A stretch of DNA of 64,000 nucleotides from Corallium rubrum (taxonomy: Eukaryota > Cnidaria > Anthozoa > Scleralcyonacea > Coralliidae). The DNA is taken from positions 4,451,326 to 4,515,325 of the forward strand of contig OZ036015.1 of the NCBI GenBank assembly GCA_964035015.1, written 5' to 3'. A model generated the notes under the pieces. It worked only from the letters and a program-made list of their open reading frames with translations, was not told where the DNA came from and made no database searches. Both the position numbers and the translations under genes were made by a program. Below are positions 26,801 to 57,619 of this stretch, piece by piece (the stretch's first letter is position 1; each line of letters begins with the position of its first letter).

Positions 26801-27109
26801 AGTGTTTGCATCAGCCCGTCTATTTTCAAACTATTTTATGAGCTAAGACTAAGAAACGCGTCATCACGTCAAAATCAGGTGAGCATGGCGTGATATCTCA
26901 ACATGTTAACTGACCAATCCCTGCTTAAGACATAACCTAAGTTATAATTAACGATAATGTACATCATATGACTAAAATTGATGCATTCTTTTAAGTTGTT
27001 ATTTTGACGTATTTTCCGCATTATTAACCATACATGCATGCACTTCTTGATTAGACAAAGTCTTTCTACGAATATTTGAGCTACAATAATAGTTCACCGG
27101 CTGTTCAAA
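26801..27109 (+). promoter_or_regulatory. 5' flank of gene B (candidate promoter and 5' UTR)
   Basis: This ~300-bp block (cagcttaagacataacc-like, then catgcatgcacttcttgatt and caataatagttcaccggct) is repeated immediately upstream of exon 1 at 53,198 and 54,298. No TATA or CCAAT signal is obvious. Its conservation reflects duplication as well as possible function. Confidence 0.4.
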
Positions 27110-46041
<18,932 letters not shown>

Positions 46042-46066
46042 AATTGAAAAGCCAACGCAAACCATA

Positions 46067-46072
46067 AATAAA
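46067..46072 (+). promoter_or_regulatory. poly(A) signal AATAAA of gene B
   Basis: A hexamer only 25 bp after the stop codon. If used, the 3' UTR is very short and ends just before a foldback element at 46,093. Confidence 0.55.
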
Positions 46073-46092
46073 TGTACAGTGAAGAGTATAGG

Positions 46093-47808
46093 TACTACCA
46101 TTTGCGTTCAAGTGTTTAGCGAATAGGGTGAGGCGGTTTTTATAAAAAAACGGAAACCAAAAACCGCCCGAGAAAAACCGAAAAAAACGAGTGAACCGAT
46201 TTTTTTAAAACGCGTTCGAAACCATAGTTAAAAAAAACATGCATGGCGCTACTCGCGCAAGATTTCAGTTTCAAAAACAATTGTATTGATTATAACATCC
46301 TAACTACGAATTACAAAGAAACATGCAGTGTATAAGATAAATTTTACATTCAGGAGAATCGTCCGGTTTTTCGGCTTTCTTGAAGAAATGACAAAAAGCA
46401 CTTTGGCTCATTTTGGCAGAGAAATGTTACCAGTAACTAACAGTTTCGGACAGCGTACCAAAGTATTCCAAGTTTCAACGAACGGTTACTTAAAAAGGCA
46501 AAGCTGAAAGAGCACGAGTCAGAAAATATATGCGATATAACATTGAAAGCGAAAATTGGTTAATTATTCATGTTACGCTCCGACTGTTTATGAGTCATAC
46601 ACCAATTTTACTTTAGTACGGTATTTCGAAGACGCAAATCTCTTCAGTCGTTTTCCCGTCAATTCTGTGTGTAAACGCAACAAAAACCCGTGTAAGCATG
46701 GTTCGATTTTATTGAAATACCGATTTTTCTTTCGATTTTTCGATTTTTTCGGTTTTCCTCCAAAAGCAACATCGGTTAAATCGGTTTTCAAAAAACATCG
46801 GGTTTTTTCGGTTTATCGATTAACCGCCTCACCCTATTAGCGAATAACTACATGTAGCTGTTTTCGAGTTTGGAAACAAACGTTGTCCAATGACAACTAT
46901 ACATGTACGTTTGGAAGATCAAATCAAGAACGAATAGGGGGTGTAACTTTCCATTGTCAATACTTGTCATCGTTCTTTTCACTCGGCAGCGTTTGCTTGG
47001 CATAACTTGTCTTTGGCTTAATAGGCGAATTTCAGGGTATTGCGCGCGCATCGTTTTGCAAAGGAATTGGCGGGCTCTTGGCGCGCTCTCCACAAAGTAA
47101 GCAATGGCAAACAGACTTGCTAGTGAACCAACAACAGCAGAATAACAGTGCTAAACATCCAGAAACTGCATCTATACTTTGTTTATCTTCAACAGTATGT
47201 TTACTTTGAGTGGAGCTTGCCAGTTTTTTTGAAAAATGATGCGCGCGCAACACCCTGAAACTCGCCTATAGGCGAGTTTCAGGGTGTTGCGCGCGCATGA
47301 TCTTTCAAAAAAACCTGGCAAGGTCCACTCAAAGTAAACAATACTGTTTAAAATTGACAAAGTATAGATACAGTTTCTGGATGTTTAACACTGTTATGCT
47401 GCTGTTGTTGGCTCGCTAGCAAATCTGTTTCCCATTACTTACTTTGTGGAGAGTCCGTCAAGAGCCCGCCAATTCCTTTGCAAAATGATGCGCGCGAAAT
47501 ACCCTGAAACTCGCCAATTGTGAGAAATGGAATGACCAGCGAATGCAGATCGTCTGATAAGGGTAGTTCATTTCGATATGACCTGCCCAACGCATTTATT
47601 TTGTATTCCGTGTTTGCTGTGGCCCGTGAGAAGATATCACGGCAACGTTGAAACTTGAAACGGAAGCAATAACAACGGAAAGTTACACCCCCTATTTGTT
47701 ATTGATTTGATCTGTCAAACATAGTTGTCATTGGGCAACGTTTGTTTCAAAACTCGAAAACAACTAGTTATTCACTAAACGCTAAACGCGTGAACGCAAA
47801 TGTTAGTA
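46093..47808. mobile_element. foldback element, interrupted in its left arm
   Basis: The left end tactaccatttgcgttcaag and the right end reversed tactaacatttgcgttcacg match. The arm continues on the far side of an insertion (gaataacta ... gtttggaaac, 46,845 on) and pairs with 47,370-47,785. The centre is a second palindrome at 47,180-47,350 around cgcctataggcg. Confidence 0.8.
46124..46836. mobile_element. 713-bp hAT-like MITE with 8-bp target duplication
   Basis: The ends are TAGGGTGAGGCGGTT and its inverse AACCGCCTCACCCTA. Both flanks carry TTAGCGAA (46,116-46,123 and 46,837-46,844). The TAGGG end and the 8-bp duplication are typical of hAT elements. No transposase frame is present. Confidence 0.85.
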
Positions 47809-47889
47809 GAGCTTAGAAAAAATAAAAATGTTTCCAATGTGAACTGTTTAACAAACAGTTTAGTTAACTGTTGCCGTATCTAACAGTAT

Positions 47890-49309
47890 CAGGGGCGGAT
47901 TTAACGTTAGTCAAACAAGTCAAACGACTAAGGTGAAAAAAGGCGCAGAAAAAAAATATCTTTCTATAGTTTTCCCGTATATTCACTGCTACACTCTACA
48001 AGACTATCCAAGTCCATAATATCTAGTTACTCTAGGATACGCACCCAGCGCCGTGTAAACAGAGCGCGGCTTAGCTTTGTTCTTCATCTTGCCTGATTTG
48101 TGCTATTGTATTAGCTGCGGTGATTGGCTAAATACCTAAAACGAATTCTATTACGCTCGTTCATTGGTTTGCCTGATTTCGTTGTCTTTTTTGCCTGATT
48201 TGGACCATTATATGACTTATTCTCATTGGTTGAATTTTCGCAGAAGCTCTTTATCATGAACATTGATTGGTTGGCGGCGTTTTACTTTGTAGTTCTTGCC
48301 TGGTCTGCCGACTGATCTGCTGTCGAGACTGCCGATTCTGCCGAACATAAATTATGTATACTAAGAGTCAGACTGGGAGAGCTCTTTCAGTTTCGAACAC
48401 ATTTCGAACATGACTTTACAAACGTGATAGAAAGTTTAGTATTCACTTCAATTAAACAGCAGTGATGATTCAATTGTCCCGATCAGTAGGTAAGTTTTAA
48501 CGTTAAGCCTTTGGTTGTCAGACGCCAAATATTATCGACACTGGCTAAGGCCAGAAGGTATTACTCGTCAAAGGATTCTCAGAGTCTTGGCAGTCAGACT
48601 CAAACGGTTCAGAGCCTATCGCGGTAACTAATCCTTTGATTATCAAACGCGTATATTATAATAATAGTCTTATATATAGATGCGACGTTTATAATATTAT
48701 TGTTCTGGCTGAATGACTGTATGGGTTAGTAAATTTGATAGCGCTTGCGAACGTGAATTATTTAAATGTCTAGTGACAGTTCTGCGTAAATATTGCACAA
48801 CATGAGAACACATTAGTTTTGTTTGGTTGCCTCGTGTACCTCTTGATGTTTCTCATACGACTAGATCCTACCCTCAGTGGCCTGGAATATCATTCAAAAT
48901 ATCTAAAGTGCTTAATGATTTTGGTAACATGATTCTTTGATCTTGTCATATGAATGTGTTTATGTGTACGTTCTGATGTTATTCAGGATTTCCGTCGGGG
49001 GGGCATACGTAGCAGCTAACTAAGATTCGATTTATTGGATTTTCCCCCGTTATTTTCTATAATTTTAGATGTATTTGCATAATAAAACGTCCACTTTATC
49101 CCTAAATTTATTTGACACCTTCCAGGTTTGATAAAATGCGCTATTGAAAACACGATTTAAAACTTTTAAATCTTTCCCCAAAGTACCGTCAGAATGCAGG
49201 AAATGCCATTTCAGAGGTCCAAATTTCAAACATTTTCCGGGGGAGCATGCCCCCGGACCCCCCTAGGAATGGTTTGACTAAGGTGGAAAAAATTCTAGAT
49301 CCGCCCCTG
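47890..49309. mobile_element. hAT-like element, 1.4 kb, no transposase
   Basis: It begins CAGGGGCGGATTTA and ends with the inverse of CAGGGGCGGATCTA, a classic hAT-type terminus. AGTAT is directly repeated on both sides (47,885-47,889 and 49,310-49,314), a possible 5-bp target duplication. The interior has no long frame. A related 3' end lies at 20,540. Confidence 0.7.
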
Positions 49310-49552
49310 AGTATTATACTGTTTCTAATCTTAATTAGAATTATTTGTAAATTAACTGTTGTATTAATTAAGTACTTAATCAATGCCAATGGCTACTGTT
49401 TTGATCTATAATCCTTTGTAGTCTGTATTTCTTAAGAAGAAGGGCTGTGCCCTAGAAACGTATTTGTGTTGGAATAAAAGTCACATATTGTTGGGCTTTT
49501 GACGTTTTATATTTTTGACTTTCATGTGAGCTGGCTCTTGATATATTAAAGA

Positions 49553-49695
49553 CTTATTAACGGAGTGCGAGGTCTGTACGGGAAAGTATTTGCCTGAGGT
49601 TTTCGTACAGACCGGGCGACGAAGGAGCGAGGTTTGTGCGGTAAAACCGAGGGCAAATACTTTCCAGTACAGACCGAGCAAACGAGGTTAATAAG
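49553..49695. repeat. hairpin element (CTTATTAACGGAG ends)
   Basis: The inverted repeat contains gcgaggtctgtac and interior copies of the same motif. Related elements are at 39,156 and 60,378. Confidence 0.75.
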
Positions 49696-49859
49696 AAATT
49701 TATTATATGGCTATTGGTTCATTTTATTTTTAAGCTTCGAGCGTTGTTTTCGTCTTCGGAGTATGCTGTTTACCTTACCTGTTGACTTTTTCGTATCGCT
49801 TCTTGGTCTTCTTATTTACACTAGTTCGGCTTTTATTTGTCGTGTTTTTAGATAAACAG

Positions 49860-50140
49860 CTTTAAAGAAAACCAGCAGTGACGTTCCAACACATTTTATT
49901 GTTCAGAATATATCAATAAAGATACCTGTTTCTCTTTTATTTGTTTTCAAATCAACTCAGAAATGTTCCCGCCAAAACTTACAGGGCCGAGAAAAAAGCG
50001 TATTGACCGGTCGGTCAATATCGTAAAATCCCGACCTCTCAGGAACCAATCAGCGTGCGTCGTTTTGCATACGGACCGGAAATCAAACCCAGCCACATAA
50101 TAAATATATATATATACCCCGGCAGGGTCATTCCCTACGG
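49860..50140. other. sequence upstream of the Penelope-like remnant
   Basis: Includes gaccggtcggtcaat and an (AT)n tract near 50,100-50,115. No gene is recognised. Confidence 0.4.
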
Positions 50141-51650
50141 CTTTAAATCTCCCTTCGACCTCTTGCATTTTAATTTACTGACCATTCACCGTCATTTCTC
50201 TGACTCCATCTCGGCGGCTTCTTCGAATCACTCTAGTCGTTTGATGGGTATGACCATTCAATCGATGTCCATCTGCATACGGCAAACTGATGACAATACT
50301 TCGCGTTGTAAAACTTTTCTTTCTCAGGTTTGTCCACTAATGTTGGTCACTGATATTATCATTAAAATTCGCTTCTTAAATTCTAAACTTTATTCGTTTC
50401 TTAAAGACGCTAAAGCGTCCGAATTGTATACATTATTAGTTCTGTCAACGAAGACAATCTAGTTTTTACCATTCCGTCTGATTTACCCTTGTCCGACCCC
50501 GAGAGATCTGTTCTTGCGAATTAGTGTCTCAAGTTCGTTCCCAACTCCGGGCCCATTGATTTGTTTTCAGTCAAAGACACTGAAGCTTTTTTCCGCCGTT
50601 TACGCCTAAAAGCCCAGTTTCATAATCAGTCCTCCACCTTTAATATGTCTTTGAGGAAATCAACCCTAAAAAGTCTTCTAGGTCTCCACCTCAAGACCAA
50701 TTTTCGTCTCTTGATCTTTTTGTTCGACAGTGCCGCCATGAAATGGACAGATTATAAACCAATCACGCCCCAAAAGGGCTACTACCATTAACAATCTTAT
50801 TCAAGTCGGCGAATTGCCTGCCTCTGTCTCCAACCTGATAATCACCACTCCTAGAAAACCAGTTATCCATTTTTTACATAAAATTCATAAACCTAACAAT
50901 CCTGTGGTAGGCCGATTGTCGCTGCTTGCAGCTGTCCTACTGAACTCATTTCCAGCTTTTTAGACAATGTTATGTCACCTTTGGTAAAGAAGTTGCCTTC
51001 TTGTATCAAATATCCAAAAGATGCTCTACAAATTTCCGGCCAAATACATTTCAGCGGCTCCAGTAAATTCATTTTCACTATGGATGTTAAGTTTCTCTAC
51101 ACCGTCATTCCTCACCACGATGCATGGTCTCGAAGCTTTGAAGTTTTTCTTTAATGAACGCACCGTTTTGAAACCATCCACCATTACATTACTTCGCTTG
51201 GCAGAACTTGTATTCACCCTCAACAATTTTTCATTTGATGGTGAACATTACCAACAAATTAGTGGAGAAGCAATGGGTACCAAAAATGGGCCCTAGCTAC
51301 GGAAACGTATTTGTTGGTTATGTTGAAAAACAAATCTTTGAACAATATACTGGACCCTTTCCAGATTTCTTTAAGAGATACATAGATGATTGTTTATAAA
51401 GGAACAGCATCGTGCTCACGTGTGAATTTAGAGAGATTTATTAATTATGTTAACGATTTCCACCCATCACTCAAATTCACATGGGAAATCAGTGAAACCT
51501 GTGCGTCGTTCCTGGATATCTTGGTATCCATTAGTGATAATGCTCAGGACTTATGTCTCTTACAAGCCGACCGATTCACATAGTTACCTTTTATTTTCAT
51601 CCTCTCATCCCCAACACACTAAACAATCCAATCCATACTCTCAATTTCTG
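50140..51650 (+). pseudogene. Penelope-like element reverse transcriptase, degenerate
   Basis: Across shifting frames I read LRLAELVFTLNNFSFDGEHY, QQISGEAMGTKNGPSYGNVF, KRYIDDC, RFINYVNDFHPSLKFTWEIS, SFLDILVSIS and DSHSYLLFSSSHP. The MGTKxxPSYxNxF and YIDD motifs, with this spacing and these C-terminal motifs, fit Penelope-like or related RTs. Frameshifts near 51,100, 51,290-51,400 and 51,570 and stops before 51,000 show decay. No GIY-YIG domain is seen; the copy stops at 51,655 where a satellite begins. Confidence 0.75.
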
Positions 51651-51654
51651 TTAG

Positions 51655-52900
51655 AGTTCTAAAGTTAGAGTTCTAAAGTTAGAGTTCTAAAGTTTAGAGT
51701 CCTAAAGTTTAGAGTTCTAAAGTTAGAGTTATAAAGTTTAGAGTTCTAAAGTTTAGAGTTCTAAAGTTAGAGTTATAAAGTTTAGAGCTATAAAGTTAGA
51801 GTTATAAAGTTAGAGTTATAAAGTTAGAGTTATAAAGTTAGAGTTCTAAAGTTAGAGTTATAAAGTTTAGAGTCATAAAGTTAGAGTCATAAAGTTTAGA
51901 TTTATAAAGTTTAGAGTTCTAAAGTTAGAGTTCTAAAGTTAGAGTTATAAAGTTGGAGTTATAAAATTAGAGTTATAAAATTAGAGTTATAAAATTAGAG
52001 TTATAAAGTTAGTTATAAAGTTTAGAGTTATAAAGTTAGAGTTCTAAAGTTTAGAGTTCTAAAGTTTAGAGTTCTAAAGTTAGAGTTATAAAGTTTAGAG
52101 CTATAAAGTTAGAGTTATAAAGCTAGAGTTATAAAGTTAGAGTTATAAAGTTAGAGTTATAAAGTTAGAGTTATAAAATTATAGTTATAAAATTAGAGCT
52201 ATAAAGTTAGTTATAAAGTTTAGAGTTATAAAGTTAGAGTTATAAAGTTAGAGTTCTAAAGTTAGAGTTCTAAAGCTTAGAGTTCTAAAGTTAGAGTTAT
52301 AAAGTTAGAGTTATAAAGTTTAGAGTTATAAAGTTTAGAGTTATAAAGTTTAGAGCTATAAAGTTAGAGTTATAAAGTTAGAGTTCTAAAGTTAGAGTTA
52401 TAAAGTTAGAGTTATAAAGTTTAGAGTCATAAAGTTTAGATTTATAAAGTTTAGAGTTCTAAAGTTAGAGTTCTAAAGTTACAGTTCTAAAGTTAGAGTT
52501 CTAAAGTTAGAGTTCTAAAGTTAGAGTTATAAAGTTAGAGTTATAAAATTAGAGTTATAAAGTTAGAGTTATAAAGTTAGAGTTATAAAGTTAGAGTTAT
52601 AAAGTTAGAGTTATAAAGTTAGAGTTATAAAGTTAGAGTTATAAAATTAGAGTTATAAAGTTAGAGTTATAAACTTTAGAGTTATAGAGTTAGAGTTAGA
52701 GTTAGATTTATAGAGTTGGAGTTAGATTTAGAGAGATAGAGAGTTAGAGAGTTAAAGTTATAAAGTTAGAGTTATGGAGTTCAAGTTATAGTTATAGAGT
52801 TAGAGTTATAAATTTAGATTTATAGATTTATAGAGTTATAGTTAGAGTTAGAGTTATAGTTATAGTTATAGTTATAGAGTTGTAGAGTGTTTGCATCTAC
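51655..52900. repeat. GTTAGAGTTCTAAA / GTTAGAGTTATAAA satellite
   Basis: About 1.2 kb of 14-15-bp units. It is the largest of four related arrays, each lying ahead of an exon-1 flank or its remnant. Confidence 0.95.
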
Positions 52901-53197
52901 ATCTAGAGTCTATTTTCAAACTATTTTATGAGCTAAGACTAAGAAACGCGCCAGCACGTCAAAATCATGTTAGCATGGCATGATATCTCAACATGTTAAC
53001 TGACCAATGCCAGCTTAAGACATAACCTAAGTTATAATTAACTATAACGTATATCATGACTAAAATTAATTCATTCTTATAAGTTGTTATTTTGACGTAT
53101 TTTCCGCATTATTAACCATACATGCATGCACTTCTTGATTAGATAAAGTCTTTCTACGAATATTTCAGCTACAATAATAGTTCACCGGCTGGTCAAA
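52901..53197 (+). promoter_or_regulatory. exon-1 5' flank duplicate before the pseudo-exon
   Basis: Matches 26,801-27,109 and 54,010-54,297 (for example gcatgcacttcttgattaga and aatagttcaccggctggtca). Confidence 0.35.
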
Positions 53198-53311
53198 ATG
53201 GGTATGACTAAGTGTATAGCACGTTCGGCTATTGTAGTAGGAATTATCGAATTAATCCTGGGAGAAATTGCTGTAGTTTGTGGCATAATTACGAATGTAG
53301 CTATGCTATAA
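53198..53311 (+). pseudogene. truncated, chimeric exon 1 copy
   Basis: The first 29 codons match exon 1 of genes B and C (MGMTKCIARSAIVVGIIELI...VVCG). After TGTGGC the sequence switches to intergenic DNA (ataattacgaatgtagctat, the counterpart of 4,533 and 25,938) and stops eight codons later. The missing donor makes it non-functional as a normal exon. Confidence 0.85.
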
Positions 53312-53639
53312 AAATGTTGAATCCGGATATTCACAGTAATCAAAGCAAAATTATCTAGTTAAAATATGAATTAATTAATTGCCTCTACTATTATTGTCTG
53401 CTATTTTTTGAGGGGCACCCACAATCCAGTTATATATAAGTCAGTGATTCCTACCTCAATATAGTAATCTTGACTTTTCTTGACTTACAACTTTGAGTCT
53501 TTTGCAATTCCTATATTCTCCTGACTAGAAACAAGAAAACTTGTTAATAATTATTACTTAAATATGCATGTAATGGAGCAAAGTAAAAATGTGGTAAACT
53601 GGCAAGATTTTTAGCAACAAAACACTGCATGACGTTTCG

Positions 53640-54030
53640 TGCCAAGGGGGTTATAATTAGGCTTTATATAGTTATAGTTATAGTCATAGTCATAGTCATA
53701 GTTATAGTTATAGTTATAGTTATAGTTATAGTTATAGTTATAGTTAGAGTTAGAGTTAGAGTTAGAGTTAGAGTTAGAGTTAGAGTTAGAGTTAGAGTTA
53801 GAGTTAGAGTTAGAGTTAGAGTTAGAGTTAGAGTTAGAGTTAGAGTTAGAGTTAGAGTTAGAGAGTTAAAGTTATAAAGTTAGAGTTGTGGATTTCAACA
53901 TATAAGTTATAAAGTTAGAGTTGTGGAGTTTAAAGTTATAAAGTTAGAGTTGTGGAGTTATAGAGTTAGAGTTATAAAATTAGATTTATAGATTTATAGA
54001 GTTAAAGTTATAGAGTTGTGGAGTGTTTGC
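53640..54030. repeat. (GTTATA)n / (GTTAGA)n hexamer satellite upstream of gene C
   Basis: Hexamer runs at about 53,665-53,870 and then degenerate units; same family as 26,310. Confidence 0.95.
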
Positions 54031-54297
54031 ATCAGCCCACTAAGAAACGCGTAATCACGTCAAAATTAGGTGAGCATGGCATGATATCTCAACATGTTAA
54101 CTGACCAATCCCAGCTTAAGACATAACCTAAGTTATAATTAACTATAACGTATATCATGACTAAAATTAATTCATTCTTATAAGTTGTTATTTTGACGAT
54201 TTTCCGCATTATTAACCATACATGCATGCACTTCTTGATTAGACAAAGTCTTTCTACGAATATTTGAGCTACAATAATAGTTCACCGGCTGGTCAAA

Positions 54298-54447
54298 ATG
54301 GGTATGACTAAGTGTATAGCACGTTCGGCTATTGTAGTAGGAATTATCGAATTAATTCTGGGAGGAATTGCTGTAATTTGTGGCAGCTTTACCGCTAGCA
54401 AGATTACCAAACTCGCTGAATACAACAGTGGACTATGGGCACTTTAT
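54298..54447 (+). CDS. gene C exon 1
   Basis: 50 codons, phase 0, donor gtaagt at 54448. It encodes TM1 and the first residues of TM2. Confidence 0.8.
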
Positions 54448-56871
54448 GTAAGTATTATATTCCCCCCACTGTAACAGACGTTTGGTCTGAGCCCCAGACA
54501 GGGATCAAACCTTCTAATGACCAGTTAGACCCTCTAACCATTGAGCTACTGAGACTCAGATGGAGAGCTAAGGTTTTAAATTCATAGTCATATGTGCTCC
54601 TAAATGGTAGCGTTGCAGGAGATGTAGTTAAAATGATGAGTTGTACGTCGTATACATGTAGTGCATGTGGAATGTATTCCGCAAAGCGCTGTGTTTTCAA
54701 GTAAGTAATCTAGTCATTGTTTTTTAATATAAGAGAATCTTGTACGTCACGCAGCTTTACAATATTGTCGAGTTTAAGTCTGCTAGGTATTATAGAGAGC
54801 AGTGGCGATGCAACAGTTTTACTTCCTGGTCATAATTTAACTTCCCGTCTTAACATCACGTCACTCTAAAGTGTATATGAAACTAAAATTAAGTTTGTCT
54901 TATTCGAAAGAACTCTTAAAATAATGGGGAATATCAATTTACAGCTTTTTCATGTTTTACTTAGTTCTTGAGATATTTAGACTTATGTGATATTCAAATG
55001 AAATAACTTATGGTTTGTTTTTTCACTAATTAACATATTCGAAAATCGCGAATATTTTTAAGATTATTGAACAAAATTACTTGAAACTTTGCATATTGCT
55101 ACAGTTCATGCAACTAAACATGAAAGACAAGTTACAGGTGATTTTGATCAATAATCTTAAAAATATTCACGATTTTCGAATATGTTAATTAGAAAAAAAC
55201 GAACCACAAGTTATCTCATTTGAATATCACATAAGTCTAAATATCTCAAGAACTAAGTAAAATATGAAAAAGTTGTAAATTGATATTCCCCATTATTTTA
55301 AGAGTTCTTTCAAATAAGACAAACTTGATTTTCGTTTCATATACACTTTAAGTGCTTATATCACTTGTGGGGTTTTAGCGTGTTTAAATAGAGCAGAAAA
55401 AAAACAGTTAATAAGTTATTTTGCCGTTTTTGATTTACTCAAATAGCTCCTGACATATTGGCTTCTGAACATACCAATCCTCAAAAATTTCCGTCGTTCA
55501 TTTTAACACCATGGGGGCCTGGGACTCAGGAACGAGTCAATCCAAAACAACTACGTTTCGGCTTATTGATTCACAAAAACACATATATTTGACTGAAAAT
55601 TCGAAATGTCGAGCTCACACCCGTTTTCCAGTACGCACGAGAGTTCCAACTAAGAAGACGGTCGGCTTAGGTTCCTGAGTCCCAGGCCCCTGTGCTTAAA
55701 AATGAACGACGGAAAGTTTTGGTCAAATATTCATGTCAATGTATTGCAGTAAATTAAAGTTGTTTTATAGAGAAAAAAATAAACATTTTTGTTTTACAAA
55801 GGGAAGGCGCCTGTTTGCAAACGGTATCCATGGAAAGAACATAATGTGAACGTTGGAGTGTATTTTCCCCATAACTATTCTGGTGCAAAGTTTGAATTAT
55901 TTCTGCTTCATAGTTTCAGAGATATTAGTATCAGAACTAATGTTTCGTCTAAGTAAAATAGTCTGGGTGTTAGACACAGTAAAATAGTCTGGTGTTAGAC
56001 ACAGTAAAATACAGTAATCTGGTGTTAGACACAGTAAAATAGTCTGGTGTTAGACACAGTAAAATAGTCTGGTGTTAGACAGAGTAAAATAGTCTGGTGT
56101 TAGGCAGAGTAAAATAGTCTGGTGTTAGACACAGCAAAATAGTCTGGTGTTAGACACAGTAGAATAGTCTGGTGTTAGACACAGTAAAATAGTCTGGTGT
56201 TAGACAGTAGAATAGTCTGGTGTTAGACACAGTAAAATAGTTTCGTGTTAGACACAGTAAAATAGTCTTGTGTTAGACACAGTAAAATAGTCTGGTGTTA
56301 GGCAGAGTAAAATAGTCTGGTGTTAGACACAGTAAAATAGTCTGGTGGTAGACAGAGTAAAATAGTCTGGTGTTAGACACAGTAAAATAGTCTGGGTGTT
56401 AGACACAGTAAAATAGTCTGGTGTTAGACACAGTAAAATAGTCTGGTGTTAGACACAGTAAAATAGTCTGATGTTAGAGACAGTAAAATAGTCTGGTGTT
56501 AGACAGAGTAAAATAGTCTGGTGTTAGACACAGTAAAATAGTCCGGTGTTAGACACAGTAAAAGTCTTGTGTTAGATAGAGTAAAATAGTCTGGTGTTAG
56601 ACAGAGTAAAATAGTCTGGTGTTAGACACAGTAAAATAGTCTGGTGTTAGACACAGTAAAATAGTCTGGTGTTAGACACAGATGACTAAACCTTCACGGA
56701 GAAGGACATTATATTCTGAATGGTCAAAAGATAGCCATTGTTTATATAGAGTAGGGTGACCCTTATAGGATGGTCAAAAAGATGTTTGACAAAAGATACC
56801 ATTTTTACTTATAGTACCTTATACCAGGAGTTTTGGGTATTATGGCGGGAGTCAAAAAGAAAAAAAACTTG
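54298..56871 (+). CDS. gene C: 5' part of a third 4-TM gene (exons 1-2, partial)
   Basis: Exon 1 is 54298-54447 (one residue different from gene B, NSGLW for NTGLW) and exon 2 is 56815-56871 (KKKKNL for KKKKKL). Both have intact acceptors and donors (gtaagt). Exons 3-5 are not in the window: the intron is still running at 62,740 where a LINE is inserted. Because duplicate and original are so similar, I cannot tell whether gene C is a working gene or an orphan 5' fragment. Confidence 0.7.
54465..54690 (-). repeat. tRNA-derived SINE (family 1)
   Basis: Same position after exon 1 as in gene B (27,280). Confidence 0.75.
54868..55350. mobile_element. foldback element, duplicate of 27,649-28,133
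   Basis: Same arms and loop; a few substitutions only. Confidence 0.85.
55487..55719. mobile_element. MITE-like inverted repeat, duplicate of 28,268-28,500
   Basis: Same ends (tttccgtcgttcattttaa) and interior. Confidence 0.75.
55954..56680. repeat. 25-bp minisatellite, duplicate of 28,736-29,463
   Basis: Same number and nearly the same order of variant units as in gene B. Confidence 0.95.
56815..56871 (+). CDS. gene C exon 2 (57 bp)
   Basis: 19 codons between ttatag and gtaagt; same IPGVLGIMAGVKK core. Confidence 0.8.
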
Positions 56872-57325
56872 GTAAGTACAAGCTCAAGTACAAACTATCC
56901 AAAACAGGTGTCTCAGTATTCTTGGCATACCGAAGACAGTTTGCAATCTTTAAAAGAGAGAAGAGACACTATCACTATAGAGGAATTTCAACGAATTAAA
57001 ACTGATATGAACCACCCATGTAACAAATTTATCACCTCTCCTATATACCACACATACGATCTGAGAAACGTTTCTGATCTACCACAGCCTATGTCCCACA
57101 CACACGAAAAGACATGAACTATCTTTTATTCCTAGATCAATTTCACTTTTGAAGAAACGCTGAACTATTTTGAACAATTCAGAAAGTTTTATATCATGCA
57201 CTAATTTTTATCTGATTCAAGTTTTGACACATTTTTATCTGTATTATAATATGTTCACCTATTTTACAATGTAAACCCATTGTACTTTTTAACTGAAGAT
57301 GGATAATTAAAGATTATTATTATTA

Positions 57326-57520
57326 TAGACGTTTGGTAAACGTTCATCAAGCTCAATTACACAGAAAATGTTTCTGAGCCCCACACAGTGATCAAACCTT
57401 CAACTTTCTAATGATCACTTAGACGCTCTAACCATTGAACTACTGAGGCTCAGATGGAGAGCTAAGGTTGCAAATTCATAGTCATATGTGTTTCCTAAAT
57501 GGTAGCGTTTGCATATTTCC
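57326..57520 (-). repeat. tRNA-derived SINE (family 1), single copy
   Basis: Corresponds to the three-copy array at 30,107 in gene B. Confidence 0.7.
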
Positions 57521-57619
57521 TTTCCAGAGTCTGAAAGTACTCCTAAAATGCTTCACTTTCAGCGAATAAAAAAAAAAAAATGGTTTGAAGGTCTAGAGCA
57601 ACCTTAATCATTATATGAG

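Noticed and set aside
48240..48500. Possible first exon of an unknown gene (gtaagt donor near 48,491)
   Set aside because: Lies inside the CAGGGGCGG hAT-like element, and no downstream exon or frame could be found.
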